A DNA stretch of 11,843 bases. Origin: JAIRQX01 sp031556255. GTDB lineage: Bacteria; Chrysiogenota; Deferribacteres; Deferribacterales; JAISNW01. The stretch is from contig JAVBTI010000118.1 in NCBI GenBank assembly GCA_031556255.1, forward strand, positions 1 through 11,843. The letters run 5' to 3'. This document shows positions 7,098 to 11,843 of this stretch, piece after piece (the stretch's first letter is position 1; each line of letters begins with the position of its first letter). Below the pieces are notes generated by a model, which was not told where the DNA came from, made no database searches, and saw nothing but the letters and a program-made list of their open reading frames with translations. The position numbers were made by a program, and so were the translations under genes.

Positions 7098-7122
7098 AAC
7101 CGCCCCCTTTCGGGGGGCGGTT
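7098..7122 (+). terminator. Terminator hairpin in the convergent spacer
   Basis: AACCGCCCCC (7098-7107) pairs with GGGGGCGGTT (7113-7122), a 10-bp stem with a 5-base loop, followed by TTTATA on the + strand. It probably ends operon 1. A weaker A/T hairpin, GAAAAAA (7069-7075) with TTTTTTC (7081-7087), lies just before it. Confidence 0.6.
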
Positions 7123-7166
7123 TATACAAAGGGAGGAAGGATGCTTATTAACTGTTGCCTTTCATT

Positions 7167-7199
7167 GCCGCGGGGACGGCGGAATACCGTCCCCGCGGC
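7167..7199 (-). terminator. Strong hairpin just past the end of operon 2
   Basis: GCCGCGGGGACGG (7167-7179) and CCGTCCCCGCGGC (7187-7199) form a perfect 13-bp GC-rich stem with a 7-base loop. It starts 12 bases beyond the operon-2 stop codon (7212-7214). There is no T run on the - strand directly after it, so it may protect the mRNA 3' end or act with the downstream hairpins at 7069-7122. Confidence 0.6.
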
Positions 7200-7211
7200 C
7201 GTATTCCGACG

Positions 7212-7970
7212 TCACACTTTAATGTGCAGGTTTCTTACTTTAAAAATTATGCTGGGGTTTGTCTTGGTGCCCGGCAGGAGTTCGTCGCTGGCAAAGCCCG
7301 GCGCTGTAAGTGCATAGCCCGGATAGTCCCGCTTCAGCTCGTCCATGGGCCCGAATTTCAGCGCCCTGCCGGAACATGCGGACACGCAGGCAGGCCTGCG
7401 CCCGATGCTGATCCTTTCGTAGCACATGGTGCATTTGGTTATTTTGGGGCGTTTCGGGTCGGACTGCGCGTATGTGGCATAGTTGCTGTCGTAGAACTGC
7501 GGAGCGTCCCACGGGCAGGCGGACAGGCATCTGCCGCAGGATATACAGCTTGAGCCCGCCAGAACAGCGCCGAACTGGCTTTCCTTGTAGATATTCCCCA
7601 TGGGGCATACTTTTACGCACGCGGGGTCCGCGCAGTGGTTGCAGCTTACCGACATGCTGAGCGTATCCACGTTGGGCAGGACGTCGCCGTATTCGGTTGT
7701 CGTCACCCTGCGCCAGTTCTCCTTCATGTGATACTTCCCGTATTCGGCGTGGTTCTGCACGCCGGTGCTGCCGGGAAGGTCTTCATACTCTTTGGGGTTG
7801 GCGTACTTTGTAACTTCCTTCTCATTGACATCCTGATTCGGCAGCCAGTTGAGCACAGCGTTAAATGCCGCGTCCCCTCTTTTCTCTTCGTTCCATATTT
7901 TGCAGCCGACCTGGCATGCCTTGCAGCTGAGGCATCTTGTCTGGTCGAAATAAAATCCGTATTGACTCAT
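7212..7970 (-). CDS. DmsB-like four-[4Fe-4S] ferredoxin subunit of operon 2
   Basis: A 252-residue electron-transfer partner of the catalytic subunit encoded 44 bases upstream. All sixteen ligand cysteines are present: Cys13, 16, 19, 23; Cys110, 113, 118, 122; Cys142, 145, 148, 152; Cys180, 183, 195, 199. This predicts four [4Fe-4S] clusters, unlike the operon-1 homologue, which lacks one cysteine. It is about 48 residues longer than that homologue, mostly from an insertion between groups I and II (residues 24-109, against 23-62 there). There is no signal peptide, so Tat export with the catalytic subunit is expected. The start is supported by AGGAG (7978-7982) seven bases before the ATG. No DmsC/NrfD-type anchor follows: the next gene is the convergent operon 1. 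Whether it takes electrons from a quinol oxidase, a cytochrome or another carrier cannot be told. Confidence 0.94.
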   Translation of the reverse strand: MSQYGFYFDQTRCLSCKACQVGCKIWNEEKRGDAAFNAVLNWLPNQDVNEKEVTKYANPKEYEDLPGSTGVQNHAEYGKYHMKENWRRVTTTEYGDVLPNVDTLSMSVSCNHCADPACVKVCPMGNIYKESQFGAVLAGSSCISCGRCLSACPWDAPQFYDSNYATYAQSDPKRPKITKCTMCYERISIGRRPACVSACSGRALKFGPMDELKRDYPGYALTAPGFASDELLPGTKTNPSIIFKVRNLHIKV

Positions 7971-8014
7971 AATATATCTCCTGGAGTAATGTGTTTTTTA
8001 CGCACTGCACACGT

Positions 8015-11008
8015 CTACGCAAGCGTGTCAGGGTGCACTCTGCTGACTTCGATCAGTGTGCCGACCGTCGGCAGGGCCACGGAGTCGCTGACAAACGGGT
8101 CGGCCGTGCCGGCCGGGCGCCCTGTTATCAGGGAGTTTACCGCGCCGCCCACGTCAACGGGAACCTTGCGCATAACCGGCGCAACGCTTGTATCGCCGCC
8201 GGAAGCGTCCGAACCCACGTGCCTTACGGCGCCGTCCCTGTACCAGGCTTCATAGGTTTCTATCGAGCCGTCAGGGTTGCGGCTTTCCCGCCACCACGCG
8301 CCCTGGCCGATGGATACCATATGCGGCCGGACTCTGTTTGTGAGTTTGGCGGGTATTCTGAGGCAGCCGTTGTCGTTATAGACGTAAACCAGGTCTCCGT
8401 CTTTGATCCCCCTTATCCCCGCCGTGCTCGGATGCATGCAGGCGCAGTGCGGGAAGATGTCTTTAATCACGGGGAGGTTGTCGTAGTTGGAGTGGGCCCT
8501 CTGAATCTCGTGCGGGGTCTGAAGCTGGAGCGAATAGGTATACTGTTTGCCGTTCTTCGTTTTCATGCCGGGCATGCCGTAACCGGGCGTGCCCGCGGGC
8601 ACCCCGATGTCCACGGTATATTTCATGAGCAGTTCGTAGCCTTCTTCCATCGGGGCGTGGCGCGGGCCGTACAGATCCAGGATGGCTCTCTTCCTTGCCG
8701 CGAGGTAGGGCGACCAGAACTGGATGTAGCCCGTCTCGCTGGGGAATGTCCCCGGCTTGTCCAGATAGGTTAAAATACGCATCATGGATTGCTCCAGCGG
8801 CGCCACAAGCTGGATATTCCCTTCTTCCAGCAGTTTTTCCTTGGAGGGGACCTCCTGACCGGGAACAAGGGCGCTAAACGAATCAGGCAGAGTAAGATCG
8901 CCGTCCAGGCGTGCCGCCAGCGCCTCCTCGGAGGTCAGGCCGCCGTATCTTGAGGATTCCCAGCCCAGTTTTATGTTCAGTTCCTGATCTATCAGCCAGT
9001 CCGGCTTGGATTCGTAAAGAGGTTTGATACCTCCCCCCTGGATTACGCACATGTCGCTGTGCCGGTTCTGCGTTAAGGACGGGCCGTCCTCCAGGTTGAA
9101 AGACGCCGGCAGGACGATATCGGCGATGGACGCCTCGGTATTGAGGTGCTGCTCATACACAACTATGTGCTTGATTATGGATTTGTCGCGGAACAGATAC
9201 ATATTCCTGGTCAGGTCGGGGGCCTGCTGCCAGCTTGCGGAGTGGCCTCCGCCCCTGTACAGCATTTCCACGACGACGCCTTTGTTTTTAAGGTCGATGC
9301 CGGTTTCAGCTTTAACATCCGCGTTCAGTTCTTCAAACGTCCTGAAGTCGCGGTTTTTGAGCACCACGTCCCCGAACTGCCACTTCAACACGCGTATGGT
9401 CTTGCCCGATACGCCGCTGTTGGGGGTGACCGAGGCGGGGTTGCTGTTGGGGATGCCCAGCACGTATCCGTCGTCAAACCGTACGTCGCCCGAGCCGCCG
9501 CCGCGGTACTGCAGATGGCCGCACATGGCGTTGAGGGCCAGCAGCATCCAGGTATGGTACATGCCGTTCTGGGCCCTTGAGGCGCCGCCGCAGAATGGGG
9601 AGAAGATATAGGAAACAGCGCGGTTGCTTTTCACAGGAGCCGGGTTGGCATAATAAAGGGCGAGCTTTTCGATCACGCCCGCGTTCACACCTGAGATTTC
9701 CGAGGCTCTGGCGAGGACTTTATTGTATACCGCGCCGCCCACGGGGTTGTTAGCGCCTCTCGGCACGGACGTATCCCACGCCGCGGCCGCGTCGCCGCCC
9801 CAGTCTTTTTCCAGCGATATCAGATATTCCACAAACGACTCGCCGGCGGGAACCGACACAGTGTCGCCCTTGGCAAAGTTTATGCCTGAACGGGTTCCGG
9901 CATTATCCTTGGTCCACGCTTTGCCGAGCGTTCTGACGCCGTCGGGGTGGGCCGCGTCGGCGGCGGGGTGGAAGCCGAAGGTTTGCTTGTCGATGAAGGT
10001 CTTGTCATGCTTGTCGTTTTTATAGATAACATAGGCCATGGCGGCCTGCATGGCCGTATCCGTGCCCGCGTTCACCGTGATGTGCGCGGGAATACCTTGG
10101 ACGGCAACGCCGGAAGGTATGGAGCCTGAGCTCAGCGTATGCTTGGAGTTTATGTCGACGATGGGTATGCCCATCTCCCTTGCCTTTATCAGATAGAAAG
10201 GCATATGGTTCCTGTTTGACACGGGGTCCGCCGACCAGTGGAGGATGAAGGATGAGTTCAGCATATCCGTGGTGGTCTGGTTGTAGTTGACGTCGCGGAA
10301 GCCCCAGCATGGCCAGTATCCGTCGTTCACGCCGCCGGTGGAGTTGCTGCCGAAGGTGGATATATAGTTGCCGAGACGTGCCGCGGGGCCGCCGGACGCC
10401 CACATGGGCAGATAGCCGAGGGTTTTCGCCCGCTCCACCATTTCGTTCAGCCAGGTTACGATGGTATTGTAGGCCTCGTCCCAGGTAATCCTGACGAAGC
10501 CGCTCCTGTCGCCCCTGTTTTTTGTCTGTTTCATGGGGTATTTCAGCCTGTCCATGCCGTAGATATGCTTTGCTTCGGCGAGGGCTTTTACGCAGGGGCG
10601 TCTCTGGATAGGCCCTAATGATTCGTCCGCAGCTTCGGACTGGCCGTATACGCCGGGCACGAACCCGCACATTTCGGCGATAGTGCCGCCGGGTTTGACC
10701 AGCTTCGCGTGGTTCGCCTTCTCCTTCGCTGTGGTGATGTCGCCGGTGCCGGTAATTTTAATGATTCTGCCGTTTTTCACATGCAGCCTCATGTTGCAGT
10801 TAGAGATACAGTGCGCGGAGTGAGAGCTGTTGAACTCCTGCACCGTGCTGTCAAAAACCAGCGTGTCCTGGGGGGTGACGTATCCGTCGTCGCCGCCGCT
10901 GCCGCCGCTGCAGCCGTACACCGCGGCCGAGGCGCCCAGGGCCCCGGTCCACTTCATAAAACTTCTGCGTGATAATCCTGCTTTTCCTTTGGTTTTGTCA
11001 CTAATCAT
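8015..11008 (-). CDS. DmsA-like molybdopterin oxidoreductase with His-type N-terminal FeS motif
   Basis: A 997-residue catalytic subunit of the DMSO-reductase family, expected to act outside the cytoplasmic membrane. I start it at 11008 because AGGAGGG (11024-11018) lies nine bases before this ATG; the ATG at 11035 lies upstream of that ribosome site. Residues 13-19 are SRRSFMK, a good Tat motif, followed by VYGC with Cys33, a possible lipobox, and a Gly/Ser/Asp linker. The FeS motif is His63-x3-Cys67-x3-Cys71...Cys139: the first ligand is His, as in NarG-type enzymes, rather than the DmsA cysteine. MDRLKYPMKQTKNRG follows. A serine at 223 (GSNST) aligns with the Mo-ligand serine of DMSO reductase. 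The C-terminal molydopterin-binding domain starts near 825 (GIRGIKDGDLVYVYND, then GQGAWW). It is longer than E. coli DmsA. It heads operon 2 and the FeS subunit follows. Substrate unknown. Confidence 0.92.
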   Translation of the reverse strand: MISDKTKGKAGLSRRSFMKWTGALGASAAVYGCSGGSGGDDGYVTPQDTLVFDSTVQEFNSSHSAHCISNCNMRLHVKNGRIIKITGTGDITTAKEKANHAKLVKPGGTIAEMCGFVPGVYGQSEAADESLGPIQRRPCVKALAEAKHIYGMDRLKYPMKQTKNRGDRSGFVRITWDEAYNTIVTWLNEMVERAKTLGYLPMWASGGPAARLGNYISTFGSNSTGGVNDGYWPCWGFRDVNYNQTTTDMLNSSFILHWSADPVSNRNHMPFYLIKAREMGIPIVDINSKHTLSSGSIPSGVAVQGIPAHITVNAGTDTAMQAAMAYVIYKNDKHDKTFIDKQTFGFHPAADAAHPDGVRTLGKAWTKDNAGTRSGINFAKGDTVSVPAGESFVEYLISLEKDWGGDAAAAWDTSVPRGANNPVGGAVYNKVLARASEISGVNAGVIEKLALYYANPAPVKSNRAVSYIFSPFCGGASRAQNGMYHTWMLLALNAMCGHLQYRGGGSGDVRFDDGYVLGIPNSNPASVTPNSGVSGKTIRVLKWQFGDVVLKNRDFRTFEELNADVKAETGIDLKNKGVVVEMLYRGGGHSASWQQAPDLTRNMYLFRDKSIIKHIVVYEQHLNTEASIADIVLPASFNLEDGPSLTQNRHSDMCVIQGGGIKPLYESKPDWLIDQELNIKLGWESSRYGGLTSEEALAARLDGDLTLPDSFSALVPGQEVPSKEKLLEEGNIQLVAPLEQSMMRILTYLDKPGTFPSETGYIQFWSPYLAARKRAILDLYGPRHAPMEEGYELLMKYTVDIGVPAGTPGYGMPGMKTKNGKQYTYSLQLQTPHEIQRAHSNYDNLPVIKDIFPHCACMHPSTAGIRGIKDGDLVYVYNDNGCLRIPAKLTNRVRPHMVSIGQGAWWRESRNPDGSIETYEAWYRDGAVRHVGSDASGGDTSVAPVMRKVPVDVGGAVNSLITGRPAGTADPFVSDSVALPTVGTLIEVSRVHPDTLA

Positions 11009-11017
11009 AAATGCTGT

Positions 11018-11024
11018 CCCTCCT
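11018..11024 (-). promoter_or_regulatory. Ribosome binding site that fixes the operon-2 start
   Basis: On the - strand AGGAGGG ends nine bases before the ATG at 11008. Using the ATG at 11035 would place this sequence inside the coding region and leave that start without a Shine-Dalgarno, so 11008 is preferred. Confidence 0.8.
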
Positions 11025-11280
11025 GACATTATCAATTAGTTCGGAATCCGCTGCTTCAAAACACATTGTTTCTGATTTTTCAAACACAGTTACGCCCCCC
11101 TCCATTTCGGGGCATCACACAAATTTATTCCTGATTGAAAATTGAATATAAACGCGCAAAACAGAGCTATGTATTTACAAATCGTTTCCCCACGACACAC
11201 TGCGCCGGTAAGCGGTGCAATTATACGCCGTGAATCTTTAAAACGTGCCTGACCGTGCGTCGCATATTCGTAAATTTCAA
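11025..11280 (-). other. Probable long 5' leader of operon 2, no gene seen
   Basis: The 5' flank of operon 2 holds no convincing gene. A 71-codon frame (11305-11090, - strand) has no ribosome site and begins inside the predicted promoter. A weak hairpin, GCCCC (11094-11098) with GGGGC (11109-11113), lies in it without a T run. A perfect TATAAT also reads on the - strand near 11220-11225 but has no good -35 partner. If the promoter at 11288-11316 is used, the leader would be about 270 bases. Confidence 0.4.
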
Positions 11281-11287
11281 CACCGCC

Positions 11288-11316
11288 ATTATTAAGTTCA
11301 TGCAATTATTGGTCAA
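11288..11316 (-). promoter_or_regulatory. Sigma70-type promoter candidate for operon 2
   Basis: On the - strand TTGACC (11316-11311) and AATAAT (11293-11288) each match five of six consensus bases, with the optimal 17-base spacer. The start site would be near 11281, far upstream of the ATG at 11008. AT-rich surroundings raise the chance of a random match. Confidence 0.5.
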
Positions 11317-11360
11317 TATAACAAAGTTTAAAATACAAATCAATAATAAATATGACTAAT

Positions 11361-11413
11361 ATGATCGATATGCTCAAATTAAGTATGGTTCTTAATTTGA
11401 ACATGATCGATAT
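11361..11413. repeat. AT-rich composite repeat: inverted arms flanked by direct repeats
   Basis: ATGATCGATAT occurs as a direct repeat at 11361-11371 and 11403-11413, start to start 42 bases. Between the copies, ATGCTCAAATTAAG (11370-11383) and CTTAATTTGAACAT (11391-11404) form a 14-bp inverted repeat with one mismatch and a 7-base spacer. ATCGAT within each direct repeat is itself palindromic. It could be an operator cluster upstream of the operon-2 promoter, or a recombination site; neither is proved. The rest of 11414-11580 shows nothing recognisable. Confidence 0.6.
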
Positions 11414-11580
11414 AAATTTATCGCATAAAAAGCGTATAACATAATTATACTTAAACGAAACTTCCTTCTGGATTGATTCAGCGGATTTAGGCGATGATAA
11501 GGGACTGCCTGTCCGGGGCGCTGCAAAGGGTATATTTATTGTACGCGTCAGCCCCGGAAGCCCGGCCACGTGAACGGGCG

Positions 11581-11607
11581 AAAAAAAACGGCCCCCGAAA
11601 GGGGCCG
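11581..11607 (-). terminator. Leftward-reading terminator beside the right terminal repeat
   Basis: CGGCCCC (11589-11595) pairs with GGGGCCG (11601-11607) around a 5-base loop. Read on the - strand, the stem is followed by eight T (11588-11581). It would stop transcription entering from beyond the right edge, insulating the operon-2 promoter region. No gene in the window needs it. Confidence 0.75.
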
Positions 11608-11647
11608 CGGGGTGCCGGTAAAGTGCCTTTCCCGTCATTTCAGTCAC

Positions 11648-11843
11648 TTCCGTCATTGCGGCCCTGAGCCGCAATCCAGATAAGAATAACGGGGACATTC
11701 CACATTATTTCATCCCGGACCCCGGATCAGGTCCGGGGTGACGGGAACCCGCAATGACGAAAACCGGATGCGTAATACAGGTGTGATCTTTAAAGGCATC
11801 CGGTTTCTGTAAAAGGGTACTTTTGGGACACCCGGCGGGGGCG
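11648..11843. repeat. Right terminal inverted repeat
   Basis: This is the inverted partner of 1-196, with perfect identity over 11703-11843 (141 bases) and two mismatches in the remaining 55. It contains a single unit of the palindromic repeat that is present three times at the left end, and the same 11-bp stem near the edge. Confidence 0.9.

Noticed and set aside
7991..8773. 260-codon + strand frame
   Set aside because: It is antisense to the operon-2 catalytic gene and shows no recognisable domain.
11090..11305. 71-codon - strand frame upstream of operon 2
   Set aside because: There is no ribosome site, it starts inside the predicted promoter, and no family is recognised.
11306..11698. 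130-codon - strand frame
   Set aside because: It begins in the terminal repeat and crosses the terminator and AT-rich repeats; the composition is not protein-like.

Overview
The window looks like a complete metagenome-style contig from an anaerobic, diderm (Gram-negative) bacterium of fairly high GC content. It is accessory respiratory DNA. This rests on two DMSO-reductase-family molybdenum enzymes with twin-arginine (Tat) signals, their four-cluster iron-sulfur partners, a TorD-type chaperone and lipoprotein signals. I cannot name the species. The intergenic DNA carries palindrome-rich dispersed repeats.

Layout. Bases 1-196 and 11648-11843 are inverted copies of one repeat. They are identical for exactly 141 bases from each edge and then 194/196 overall. 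The left copy runs into three tandem 114-bp units (97-424). A sigma70-type promoter overlapped by a dyad (534-576) drives a single-gene lipoprotein with a poly-glycine linker (599-1219), closed by a strong terminator. After a gene-free stretch of about 600 bases, which holds a structured element, a near-consensus promoter and an intrinsic terminator, comes operon 1 on the + strand: a 1220-residue DmsA-like catalytic subunit (1837-5499), a DmsB-like subunit (5512-6126) and a TorD-like chaperone (6185-6904). A hairpin-rich convergent spacer follows. Operon 2 is on the - strand: a second catalytic subunit (11008-8015) followed by its four-cluster subunit (7970-7212). The last 830 bases hold no convincing gene, only a promoter, an AT-rich repeat cluster, a terminator pointing leftward and the terminal repeat.

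How it may work. Each catalytic subunit should be folded and loaded with the bis-pyranopterin guanine dinucleotide cofactor in the cytoplasm, helped by the TorD protein. It would then be exported by Tat with its FeS partner and possibly lipidated, since both carry a [L/V]-Y-G-C lipobox after the Tat motif. No DmsC/NrfD/PsrC membrane anchor is encoded, so the electron donor is not visible here. Both catalytic subunits keep a serine at the predicted molybdenum-ligand position, but both lack the first cysteine of the N-terminal [4Fe-4S] motif (Asn in one, His in the other). The FeS subunit of operon 1 lacks one cluster cysteine at the position that gives a [3Fe-4S] cluster in nitrate reductase NarH. 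The substrates cannot be told from sequence. The main open points are these altered ligands, the attenuator-like leader of operon 1, and whether the inverted ends are biology or an assembly boundary.
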